The notes under the pieces: generated by a model | What the model was told of the DNA's origin: nothing | Databases searched by the model: none | The model's input: the letters and a program-made list of their open reading frames with translations, nothing else | Shown: one piece after another, positions 12,301-24,300 of the stretch | Layout: each line of letters begins with the position of its first letter | How positions within the stretch are numbered: position 1 is the first letter of the stretch | Position numbers and translations under genes: made by a program | Assembly: GCA_022376925.1 (NCBI GenBank) | Contig: JAIOJX010000025.1 | Location: 7,905,141-7,969,140, forward strand | Direction of reading: 5' to 3' | Source: Tragulus kanchil | Lineage: Eukaryota > Chordata > Mammalia > Artiodactyla > Tragulidae | Length of the DNA: 64,000 nt

Positions 12301-15300
12301 TCAGATCTCATCAGACAGCCTTCTACAGCGTAAGTTATTTATTCAAGTTCTGTGGTTCTGTTTAGTATTTCATGTCATTTTTGCCATGTTAACCATATTT
12401 TGGGAGAGAGACAGAAGATTCTATCTAAGGTAGTGACGATTATGGATAGGGGGCCCGGGTGGAAAGTAGCTAAACGTGATTGCGGGAGAATCATACTGGA
12501 TATTATTAAAGTACTGTGTCACAAATGCAATTGTCAGTCTTTCGTACAACATCGATAAAGCTTAAGAGAGCCTAACGATCAGTGAACATTATAAAGGGAT
12601 ACTAATAAAAGGCAAACTGAAAAATTCTAGTATTGTAGCATCTTTATTTACTTTGATCTCATTGAAATGTATGACTACATAGATTTATAAAGTTGTAGTG
12701 GCCATTTATATCCCGTGCATGGTTTTGTGCTGTCCTTTATATGAAATTCTTGTATGAGGTTCAAGGAAGGATTTGGTTATGCCATGTACACATTTTAAAA
12801 GGCAGTAAAGAGGACATCTGCACAGTAACCTTTACCGTGAGTTTGTGCTGCTGAGCTCTTTTCCTGGTCTCCAAAGCTGTAACTAATGAATAACTAAAAA
12901 AAATTTAATTAAAAAGTAAAAGTTGGTCTTGTTACATCTCCTTTTTTCCTATCCTATAAGGCAGAAAAACGTTAGTGTATTTTTTGATGGTGGCAGTGAT
13001 TTTTCAGTTGTCCTATCAAGATCTTTAATTCTGATATAGTATTAATTCATATCTAGTTGATTAGTAATAATTTAAATGTTTTTCCTGTCACTAGAATATG
13101 AATACCAGAATGTGCATATGAGCCTTAGTTATAAAATACTCTAAGGAAGGAATTTTTTTTTATTAGAATGTATTGGCAACAGAGTGGAGTAGTCTGACTC
13201 TTTAGAGTCAGATTGTGTGTGTGCTCAGTCGCTTCAGTCATCTTTGACTCTTTTTTTCTTTTTTTTTTAATAATTTTTTATTTATTTATCTTTTGGAGGG
13301 TGGGGTGGGGAGGGAGAGGGATGGGCGGGCCACTTCTATTGGTCTTTCATTTCTCTATTTTCATCCGTCTTTGTTCTTTGGCTCCTGTGGGCCTCCCATC
13401 GCAGTGGCCACTGTCATTGCAGAGCACCGGCTCTGGGTGCATGCGCGCCAGAGCTCCGGCTCGGTAATTGGACATATCGGTCCAGCCGCCCCGCGGCACG
13501 TGGGATCTTCCCAGGCCAGGGATCGAACCGGCGCCCCTTGCACTGCAAGGCAGTGTCTTTACCCACTAGACCACCAGAGAAAGCCCCATCTTTGACTCTT
13601 TGTAATACATGAACTGTAGCCTACCAGGCTCCTCTGTCCATGGGATTTCCCACGCAAGAATACTGGAGTGGGCTGACATGTCCTTCTCCAGGGGATCTTC
13701 TTGACTCAGGGATTGAACTCACATCTTCTGAATTGGCAGGCAAGTTCTTTACCCCTGAGCCACCAGGGAAGCCCAAAGTCTGACTGACTGAATTCGAAAC
13801 TGATTTCATCACTTTATAGCTATGCTTCCTCATTGATAACATGAAGATAATAGTACCTACTCAAAGGATTTTGTTAGGTGATAAATGATATGAAATGCAC
13901 AAAGCACTAAGTATTAATCAGGCATGTTGCTCCTTTACTGAAATTTGTAGTTCGAGGTTTTTCCATGTCAATTTAAAAGGCAGTAAAGAGGACATCTGCA
14001 CAGTAACCTTTACCGTGAGTTTGTGCTGCTGAGCTCTTTTCCTGGTCTCCAAAGCTGTAACTAATGAATAACTAAAAAATTTAATTAAAAAGTAAAAGTT
14101 GTCTTTAAAATCTCCTTTTTCCTATCCTATAAGGCAGAAAACGTTAGTGTATTTTTGTTGGTGGCAGTGATTTTTCAGTTGTCCTATCAAGATCTTTAAT
14201 TCTGATATAGTATTAATTCATATCTAGTTGATTAGTAATAATTTAAATGTTTTTCCTGTCACTAGAATATGAATACCAGAATGTGCATATGAGCCTTAGT
14301 TATAAAATACTCTAAGGAAGGAATTTTTTTTTATTAGAATGTATTGGCAACAGAGTGGAGTAGTCTGACTCTTTAGAGTCAGATTGTGTGTGTGCTCAGT
14401 CGCTTCAGTCATCTTTGACTCTTTTTTCTTTTTTTAATAATTTTTTTTTATTTATCTTTGGGGGGGTGGGGGGGGGGGGGAGAGGGATGGGCGGGCCACT
14501 TCTATTGGTCTTTCATTTCTCTATTTTCATCCGTCTTTGTTCTTTGGCTCCTGTGGGCCTCCCATCGCAGTGGCCACTGTCATTGCAGAGCACCGGCTCT
14601 GGGTGCATGCGCGCCAGAGCTCCGGCTCGGTAATTGGACATATCGGTCCAGCCGCCCCGCGGCACGTGGGATCTTCCCAGGCCAGGGATCGAACCGGCGC
14701 CCCTTGCACTGCAAGGCAGTGTCTTTACCCACTAGACCACCAGAGAAAGCCCCATCTTTGACTCTTTGTAATACATGAACTGTAGCCTACCAGGCTCCTC
14801 TGTCCATGGGATTTCCCACGCAAGAATACTGGAGTGGGCTGACATGTCCTTCTCCAGGGGATCTTCTTGACTCAGGGATTGAACTCACATCTTCTGAATT
14901 GGCAGGCAAGTTCTTTACCCCTGAGCCACCAGGGAAGCCCAAAGTCTGACTGACTGAATTCGAAACTGATTTCATCACTTTATAGCTATGCTTCCTCATT
15001 GATAACATGAAGATAATAGTACCTACTCAAAGGATTTTGTTAGGTGATAAATGATATGAAATGCACAAAGCACTAAGAATAGTACCTGGCACATAGTAAG
15101 CACTCAATTATTATTATTGTTGATATTGGTGTTATTATTATTAATAGTGGTAGTAATGATAGTGGCAATAGTAATAATAGTATTAAATCAATAGAATTGC
15201 ATGATGGTTAAGTCATAGAATCTGGAATCAGACAAACTTTTAGTTTCACATTAATGTTATGAATGGCCTTGGGGCAGCCCTAATATCCAGTTTGTTTTGT

Positions 15301-18300
15301 TGTTACTTCTTGATCATCATTTTCCAGTGGCTGTTTTGAAGTCTTAATATGATCTGGTATTGGAAAGAAAACATGTTCACAGTTTACTTTTACTATTTTT
15401 CATTGAGAGTTCCAATTGTATATAATTTTAATTTTTTATACAATTTAATTCTTATCAGTAGCTGTTCTGATTGTGTCCTTTTAAAACTTTGTTTTTGCTT
15501 TATAGCCAACAACCTGTAAAAGAAGATATTGCAACACCCCTACCTTCTGAAAAAACCCCAACAAGTGTTAATCAAACTCCTATTGAAACAAATGAATTTC
15601 CTCAGCTACCAGAAGGTTTAGAGAAGAAGCCTATTGTCCTTAAGTTCAGTGCCATGTTAGATGGTATAGCCATTGGAGCAGCACTTTTACCATCTCTGAA
15701 AGCAGAATACAAGATGGGAAGAATGAGAAGCCATGGAATGACAGGTAACATTGAAGTCTGAATTGATTCTTAAAATTTATGAGTGGTTTGAGAAATTAGT
15801 AATATTTTGGTGGAAGGCAAATTTAGTTTAATAGATTTTATATGAAAGTTTAAATCATTTTAATCAAAACAATTTTAAATTTCAATAATGTTGTTTCAGT
15901 AATAGAATTTAAGTGCATTTTTTTAATCAAACATCAGGGATTGAAATACTGGAGTGGGCTGACATGTCCTTCTCCAGGGGATCTTCTTGACTCAGGGATT
16001 GAACTCACATCTTCTGAATTGGCAGGCAAGTTCTTTACCCCTGAGCCACCAGGGAAGCCCAAAGTCTGACTGACTGAATTCGAAACTGATTTCATCACTT
16101 TATAGCTATGCTTCCTCATTGATAACATGAAGATAATAGTACCTACTCAAAGGATTTTGTTAGGTGATAAATGATATGAAATGCACAAAGCACTAAGAAT
16201 AGTACCTGGCACATAGTAAGCACTCAATTATTATTATTGTTGATATTGGTGTTATTATTATTAATAGTGGTAGTAATGATAGTGGCAATAGTAATAATAG
16301 TATTAAATCAATAGAATTGCATGATGGTTAAGTCATAGAATCTGGAATCAGACAAACTTTTAGTTTCACATTAATGTTATGAATGGCCTTGGGGCAGCCC
16401 TAATATCCAGTTTGTTTTGTTGTTACTTCTTGATCATCATTTTCCAGTGGCTGTTTTGAAGTCTTAATATGATCTGGTATTGGAAAGAAAACATGTTCAC
16501 AGTTTACTTTTACTATTTTTCATTGAGAGTTCCAATTGTATATAATTTTAATTTTTTATACAATTTAATTCTTATCAGTAGCTGTTCTGATTGTGTCCTT
16601 TTAAAACTTTGTTTTTGCTTTATAGCCAACAACCTGTAAAAGAAGATATTGCAACACCCCTACCTTCTGAAAAAACCCCAACAAGTGTTAATCAAACTCC
16701 TATTGAAACAAATGAATTTCCTCAGCTACCAGAAGGTTTAGAGAAGAAGCCTATTGTCCTTAAGTTCAGTGCCATGTTAGATGGTATAGCCATTGGAGCA
16801 GCACTTTTACCATCTCTGAAAGCAGAATACAAGATGGGAAGAATGAGAAGCCATGGAATGACAGGTAACATTGAAGTCTGAATTGATTCTTAAAATTTAT
16901 GAGTGGTTTGAGAAATTAGTAATATTTTGGTGGAAGGCAAATTTAGTTTAATAGATTTTATATGAAAGTTTAAATCATTTTAATCAAAACAATTTTAAAT
17001 TTCAATAATGTTGTTTCAGTAATAGCAACACATTTCATTAAGTGACCATCATGGACCATGTTTTCATTTGAAGTCTTTAGAGTTATCCACTTAAGTTTGC
17101 AACTTAAGTTGAATACATTTGTATATCTGTTATGTTCCTATATCCTGAGTAACTTGCTTTATTTTCACATTGAGTACATTTAGCTTAAATCAGAGGTTAT
17201 TAGCCTTCTTCAAAATAGCTGCTTTATAAGGTTTTGTGATCCTTATATATCCTCTCCAAAAGCACTTTGCTCTTATGTTTTTATTCTGAAATGTATTATA
17301 TACTTTTGTCAATTATATACACACAGTTTAAAGGACTATAAATTCACCAACCCATTATACATCCTAAGAATCAAAACATTGCTAGTAGTTTGAAGGCTCC
17401 TTCAAAGAATATTATTGCTACCAGATAATATTCCCCATGATTGCTTGGCAAATAACCACTATCCTGAATTTTGTGTTACCCATTTTTTTGCTTTTCTTGA
17501 TAGCTTTACCACATATGCATATATTCATAGGTGTTGCCTGTGTTAAAGTTTATTCATATGGAGTCCCACTAATGTATTTTATTAACTTGGAATTTTTTGT
17601 TATACATTTTATTTGGATTTATCTATTCACTCATGTATAAATATCTTTGGTTCATTTATTTTTCAGTGAAATATAATAGTCTATTAAGTGATGTTATCAC
17701 AGTTTACATACCTGTAAAAGAAGATATTGCAACACCCCTACCTTCTGAAAAAACCCCAACAAGTGTTAATCAAACTCCTATTGAAACAAATGAATTTCCT
17801 CAGCTACCAGAAGGTTTAGAGAAGAAGCCTATTGTCCTTAAGTTCAGTGCCATGTTAGATGGTATAGCCATTGGAGCAGCACTTTTACCATCTCTGAAAG
17901 CAGAATACAAGATGGGAAGAATGAGAAGCCATGGAATGACAGGTAACATTGAAGTCTGAATTGATTCTTAAAATTTATGAGTGGTTTGAGAAATTAGTAA
18001 TATTTTGGTGGAAGGCAAATTTAGTTTAATAGATTTTATATGAAAGTTTAAATCATTTTAATCAAAACAATTTTAAATTTCAATAATGTTGTTTCAGTAA
18101 TAGCAACACATTTCATTAAGTGACCATCATGGACCATGTTTTCATTTGAAGTCTTTAGAGTTATCCACTTAAGTTTGCAACTTAAGTTGAATACATTTGT
18201 ATATCTGTTATGTTCCTATATCCTGAGTAACTTGCTTTATTTTCACATTGAGTACATTTAGCTTAAATCAGAGGTTATTAGCCTTCTTCAAAATAGCTGC

Positions 18301-21300
18301 TTTATAAGGTTTTGTGATCCTTATATATCCTCTCCAAAAGCACTTTGCTCTTATGTTTTTATTCTGAAATGTATTATATACTTTTGTCAATTATATACAC
18401 ACAGTTTAAAGGACTATAAATTCACCAACCCATTATACATCCTAAGAATCAAAACATTGCTAGTAGTTTGAAGGCTCCTTCAAAGAATATTATTGCTACC
18501 AGATAATATTCCCCATGATTGCTTGGCAAATAACCACTATCCTGAATTTTGTGTTACCCATTTTTTTGCTTTTCTTGATAGCTTTACCACATATGCATAT
18601 ATTCATAGGTGTTGCCTGTGTTAAAGTTTATTCATATGGAGTCCCACTAATGTATTTTATTAACTTGGAATTTTTTGTTATACATTTTATTTGGATTTAT
18701 CTATTCACTCATGTATAAATATCTTTGGTTCATTTATTTTTCAGTGAAATATAATAGTCTATTAAGTGATGTTATCACAGTTTACATACCCATTCTGCTA
18801 TTGATGGGCCAAGCTTTGATTCATTTTACTTTTCTGCTATTATCTTTGTTCTCATACATAGCTTCTGATGCACATATGCATGAGTTTTTCAGGTGAAACA
18901 GCTAGATTGTAGGGTAAATGCCTCTTTGGTTTTACAAGGAAATGCAAAACTGTTTCCTGTAATGCTGTGTCCCCCAGTATTAGATAAGAGTTCCTACTGT
19001 ATCCTTGCCAACCCTCGGTATTATCTGACTTTAAAATTATTTCTTGTCTGTTATGTAGAGTGGTATCTAATTGTAGTTTTAATTTATGTTTCTATAATTA
19101 TTAATGGAGCTGTATTTTTAAATGTGATTAAGAAAGGCTTGTTTTCTTATATGAAACACATGCTGGAGGTTCTTGTTTGTTTTTTGCCTACTTTACCATT
19201 ATGTCATTTGTATTTTTCTTGGTTTACAGGAATTCTTTGTACATTTTTTATGTAAAAGCTTTGATGTTACATTTTCAGCATATATTGTCAGTCAGAAGCT
19301 TATTTTTAATTTTTGGTCTTTTGATCAACAAGTACTCTTAATTTTAATGTAATTGAATTCAGCATTATTTTCTTACTTTATTGTATATTTTTATGTCTTG
19401 AGGAAGTACTTCTGTTCCCCAAATCATGAAAACATTCTCTTATATTTTCTTTTATACATTTGAAGTTCTCCTTTTTGTACTTAAGTTCCTAATCTGTAAG
19501 GAGTATTTTTTTCCTTGAATTTGGTATGGAGTGGTGTGCATAACCACTTATCTCAGTATCTTTTATTGACTGATTTGTATTTTTTTCAGTGATAGTTCAA
19601 CTTTGTCATCTCTTAAATGTTTGTGTGTATGGGTGTTTATTTCAGAGATCTCTGTTATGCCCTAGTGATCTGTTTGCACCAGTGTTATACTGATACCTTA
19701 CTTTTTCTTTTTTAGAAGTTGCCCTGGATGTTTTTGTTTATTTGCTTCTTCATATATAGTTTAGAGTCATTTTGCCTTGTTCTTTGAAAAAGCCTGTTAG
19801 GATTTTTGTAACAATGTAATTAGACCTATGAATTTACTTGGGGTAGAATTTAAAATATTGATGAGAACTGATATAGTATTTTTTTATGCATATTTCTGTG
19901 TTTTTGTTTCTTTAGGTCTTCTTCAGTGTTTTTCTATAAAGTTTAAAAATTTCTCACCTGAGGTTTTTATGTATCTTTTGCAAGATATGTTTATTTACTT
20001 TAGATACCTATGTACTTTATTGTTATTACAAATGGTATATTTTATAAAATGGCATTTTAAACTAATGGTGGTGTATCCAACTGTGCTTGATCTTTTTTTT
20101 TTTTTGGCCACTTCGATTGGTATTTCATTTATTCCATCTTTGTTCTTTGGTCCATGTGGGCCTCCCATCACAGTGTGCTCTCTGGCTGCAGAGCACTGGC
20201 TCTGGGCACATGCGCTCCAGAGCTCCGGCTCGGTAGTTGGACACATCGGTCCAGCCACTTCACGGCACATGGGATCTTCCCAGGCCAGGGATCGAACTGG
20301 TGCCCCTTGCACTGCAAGGCGGTGTCCTTACCCACTGAACCACCAGGGAGGGAAGCCCCACTTGATCATTTTATGTTACCCTTAAATTCAGAAGCCATAT
20401 TAAACTATTTATTATTGCTAATAAGTCTTAAAATTTCTTGAGTACATGTTCATGCCATTTGAAAATAATACTTTTGTTTCTTTCTTTCCAGTCTTAATAC
20501 CATTCTGTTTATTTTTCTTATTTTATTGCCCTCTATACAGTATTCAATATAAGGAATATTGTGGGCATCCTTGTATTACTCCCATTTTTTTAAGGGAATT
20601 AATATTTCACCAATGAAATAGTTTCATAGGTTTGCTAGGTCATTTTTTCTGAATTGGAGGTGGTGTGCATAACCACTTATCTCAGTATCTTTTATTGACT
20701 GATTTGTATTTTTTTCAGTGATAGTTCAACTTTGTCATCTCTTAAATGTTTGTGTGTATGGGTGTTTATTTCAGAGATCTCTGTTATGCCCTAGTGATCT
20801 GTTTGCACCAGTGTTATACTGATACCTTACTTTTTCTTTTTTAGAAGTTGCCCTGGATGTTTTTGTTTATTTGCTTCTTCATATATAGTTTAGAGTCATT
20901 TTGCCTTGTTCTTTGAAAAAGCCTGTTAGGATTTTTGTAACAATGTAATTAGACCTATGAATTTACTTGGGGTAGAATTTAAAATATTGATGAGAACTGA
21001 TATAGTATTTTTTTATGCATATTTCTGTGTTTTTGTTTCTTTAGGTCTTCTTCAGTGTTTTTCTATAAAGTTTAAAATTTCTCACCTGAGGTTTTTATGT
21101 ATCTTTTGCAAGATATGTTTATTTACTTTAGATACCTATGTACTTTATTGTTATTACAAATGGTATATTTTATAAAATGGCATTTTAAACTAATGGTGGT
21201 GTATCCAACTGTGCTTGATCTTTTTTTTTTTTTGGCCACTTCGATTGGTATTTCATTTATTCCATCTTTGTTCTTTGGTCCATGTGGGCCTCCCATCACA

Positions 21301-24300
21301 GTGTGCTCTCTGGCTGCAGAGCACTGGCTCTGGGCACATGCGCTCCAGAGCTCCGGCTCGGTAGTTGGACACATCGGTCCAGCCACTTCACGGCACATGG
21401 GATCTTCCCAGGCCAGGGATCGAACTGGTGCCCCTTGCACTGCAAGGCGGTGTCCTTACCCACTGAACCACCAGGGAGGGAAGCCCCACTTGATCATTTT
21501 ATGTTACCCTTAAATTCAGAAGCCATATTAAACTATTTATTATTGCTAATAAGTCTTAAAATTTCTTGAGTACATGTTCATGCCATTTGAAAATAATACT
21601 TTTGTTTCTTTCTTTCCAGTCTTAATACCATTCTGTTTATTTTTCTTATTTTATTGCCCTCTATACAGTATTCAATATAAGGAATATTGTGGGCATCCTT
21701 GTATTACTCCCATTTTTTTAAGGGAATTAATATTTCACCAATGAATATCATGTTTGCTATAGGTTTTTGCTAGGTCATTTTTATCAGGTTAAGAAAATTT
21801 ACATATGACTAATCTGGGATTATACATATCTGTAAACAACAAAACACTGTAAAAGTATAAAAAAAGTTTGTTGCATTTCTATGAATAATTTGTGAATACT
21901 AATTGGATACTTTTTCTGCGTCTATTGAAATTAAAATATTTTTCTCTTATTCCGTTAATATGATAAATTACATTGATAGTTAAAAAACACATATTTACAA
22001 ATATATGAATACATGTATGTATTTATACATGTATATATGTATGTATTCCTGGCCCCAGATCTTGATTTAATAAAGTTTCTGCTACTCCTTAATTCCCTTA
22101 TAAGGAGTTGGAGAAACTTGGCCTGAATAATGGTACAGGTTGTATATTTTTAATTGAACTACTACATGCCAAATTGTTGATTTAAGAGTTTAGAACCAGC
22201 AGTGGGGGCGAGGGGGAAACATATGTAATATCTACGGCAAATTCAGGTCAATGTGTGGCAGTAAACAATAAAATAAGTTTTTATTGTAAAAAATAAAATT
22301 AAAATTTAAAAATTTTTAAAAAGTTTAGAACCAGCAGTAAACTACAGCTTATACCATATGCTTATTTGGAATATGGTCCCGTTACTAATTATTGTTAAAG
22401 TCAAAGATACATACAGCCCACTGGCTGCTCGGAAAAGCCATCTTTGCATTGTTCCCGCGTCTGGCTGCCGGCTCTCCACAGCCACCTCCGCTGCGTGCCA
22501 TGGGATCTTACCAGGCCAGGGATCGAACTGGTGCCCCTTGCACTGCAAGGCGGTGTCCTTACCCACTGAACCACCAGGGAGGGAAGCCCCACTTGATCAT
22601 TTTATGTTACCCTTAAATTCAGAAGCCATATTAAACTATTTATTATTGCTAATAAGTCTTAAAATTTCTTGAGTACATGTTCATGCCATTTGAAAATAAT
22701 ACTTTTGTTTCTTTCTTTCCAGTCTTAATACCATTCTGTTTATTTTTCTTATTTTATTGCCCTCTATACAGTATTCAATATAAGGAATATTGTGGGCATC
22801 CTTGTATTACTCCCATTTTTTTAAGGGAATTAATATTTCACCAATGAATATCATGTTTGCTATAGGTTTTTGCTAGGTCATTTTTATCAGGTTAAGAAAA
22901 TTTACATATGACTAATCTGGGATTATACATATCTGTAAACAACAAAACACTGTAAAAGTATAAAAAAAGTTTGTTGCATTTCTATGAATAATTTGTGAAT
23001 ACTCATTGGATACTTTTTTCTGCGTCTATTGAAATTAAAATATTTTTCTCTTATTCCGTTAATATGATAAATTACATTGATAGTTAAAAAACACATATTT
23101 ACAAATATATGAATACATGTATGTATTTATACATGTATATATGTATGTATTCCTGGCCCCAGATCTTGATTTAATAAAGTTTCTGCTACTCCTTAATTCC
23201 CTTATAAGGAGTTGGAGAAACTTGGCCTGAATAATGGTACAGGTTGTATATTTTTAATTGAACTACTACATGCCAAATTGTTGATTTAAGAGTTTAGAAC
23301 CAGCAGTGGGGGCGAGGGGGAAACATATGTAATATCTACGGCAAATTCAGGTCAATGTGTGGCAGTAAACAATAAAATAAGTTTTTATTGTAAAAAATAA
23401 AATTAAAATTTAAAAATTTTTAAAAAGTTTAGAACCAGCAGTAAACTACAGCTTTTACCATATGCTTATTTGGAATATGGTCCCGTTACTAATTATTGTT
23501 AAAGTCAAAGATACATACAGCCCACTGGCTGCTCGGAAAAGCCATCTTTGCATTGTTCCCGCGTCTGGCTGCCGGCTCTCCACAGCCACCTCCGCTGCGT
23601 GCCATCTCCGCCGCCGCGGACTCCGGCGGCCTTATCTCCAGAGTCCTCGAACTCCCTCCTCCTTTCTAGTCCGCTGCATCGGGTCACCGGCGTGCCCCAT
23701 CATGTCAGACGCAGCTGTGGACACCAGCTCCGAGATCACCACCAAGGACTTAAAGGAGAAGAAAGAAGTGGTGGAGGAGGCGGAGAATGGGGAGAGAGGC
23801 ACCTGCTAACGGGAACTCTAACGAGGAAAATGGGGAGCAGGAGGCCGACAATGAGGTAGACGAAGAAGAGGAGTAAGGTGGGGAGGAAGAGGAGGAGGAG
23901 GAGGAAGGTGATGGTGAGGAAGAGGACGGAGATGAAGATGAGGAGGCTGAGGCAGCTACGGGCAAGTGGGCAGCTGAAGATGATGAGGATGACGATGTGG
24001 ACACCAAGAAGCAGAAGACCAATGAGGATGACTAGACAGCAAAAAAGGAAAAGTTAAACTTAAAAAAAAAGGCCACCGTGACCTATTCACCCTCCACTTC
24101 CCGTCTCAGAATCTAAACGTGGTCACCTTCGAGTAGAGAGAGTCCTGCCCGCCCGCCCACCGCGGGCAGCGCCACCCGCCGATGACACGCTCTCCACCAC
24201 CCTACCAAAACCACAATGCGAAGTTGCAACAGGGGAGGAAAAAAGAACCAAAACTTCCAAGACCCTGCTTTTTTTCTTAAAGTACTTTAAAAAGGAAAAT

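Larger units (their letters stand above)
10953..13150. repeat. Tandem duplication 4 (10953-12050 / 12051-13150)
   Basis: Offset 1099. The join is actctaaggaagga|gctctcaaaa; exon D twice. Confidence 0.93.
13165..13925 (-). mobile_element. MIR SINE split by Bov-tA (first copy)
   Basis: The flanks of the Bov-tA, 13165-13213 (gtagtctgactctttagagt) and 13775-13925 (gcttcctcattgataacatg, gataatagtacctactcaaa, gatatgaaatgcacaaagca), match a MIR read in reverse. Copies are at 14340-15110 and 16061-16230. Confidence 0.65.
12780..15080. repeat. Tandem duplication 5 (12780-13910 / 13950-15080)
   Basis: Offset about 1178 falling through indels. The second copy opens noisily (ggtttttccatgtcaattta for ggttatgccatgtacacatt). 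Confidence 0.9.
14826..17027. repeat. Tandem duplication 6 (14826-15905 / 15946-17027)
   Basis: Offset 1120. It carries exon E twice; 15906-15945 is unmatched filler. Confidence 0.92.
19525..21785. repeat. Tandem duplication 8 (19525-20650 / 20655-21785)
   Basis: Offset 1129. It carries the old L1 and SINE twice; the first-copy end is noisy (20625-20655). Confidence 0.91.
21396..23603. repeat. Tandem duplication 9 (21396-22500 / 22499-23603)
   Basis: Offset 1103. It joins the PTMA 5' UTR to the inside of a SINE at 22500. Confidence 0.93.

Noticed and set aside
17711..17942. Alternative first exon of BLTP1 fused to intron sequence
   Set aside because: It begins mid-codon at a duplication join with no acceptor, start codon or promoter signal.
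17437..18896. Hydrophobic ORFs resembling small membrane proteins
   Set aside because: They are AT-rich intron translations, T-rich codons giving F/L/I, repeated only because of the duplication.
19828..20385. A 185-codon ORF
   Set aside because: It runs from old antisense L1 into an antisense SINE; no coherent protein.
22188..23424. CRISPR-like or regularly spaced short repeats
   Set aside because: The spaced repeats are target site duplications and 1.1-kb duplication copies; no array is present.
23750..24022. A serine-rich ORF on the - strand over the PTMA copy
   Set aside because: It is the antisense shadow of the acidic GAG/GAT codons of PTMA.
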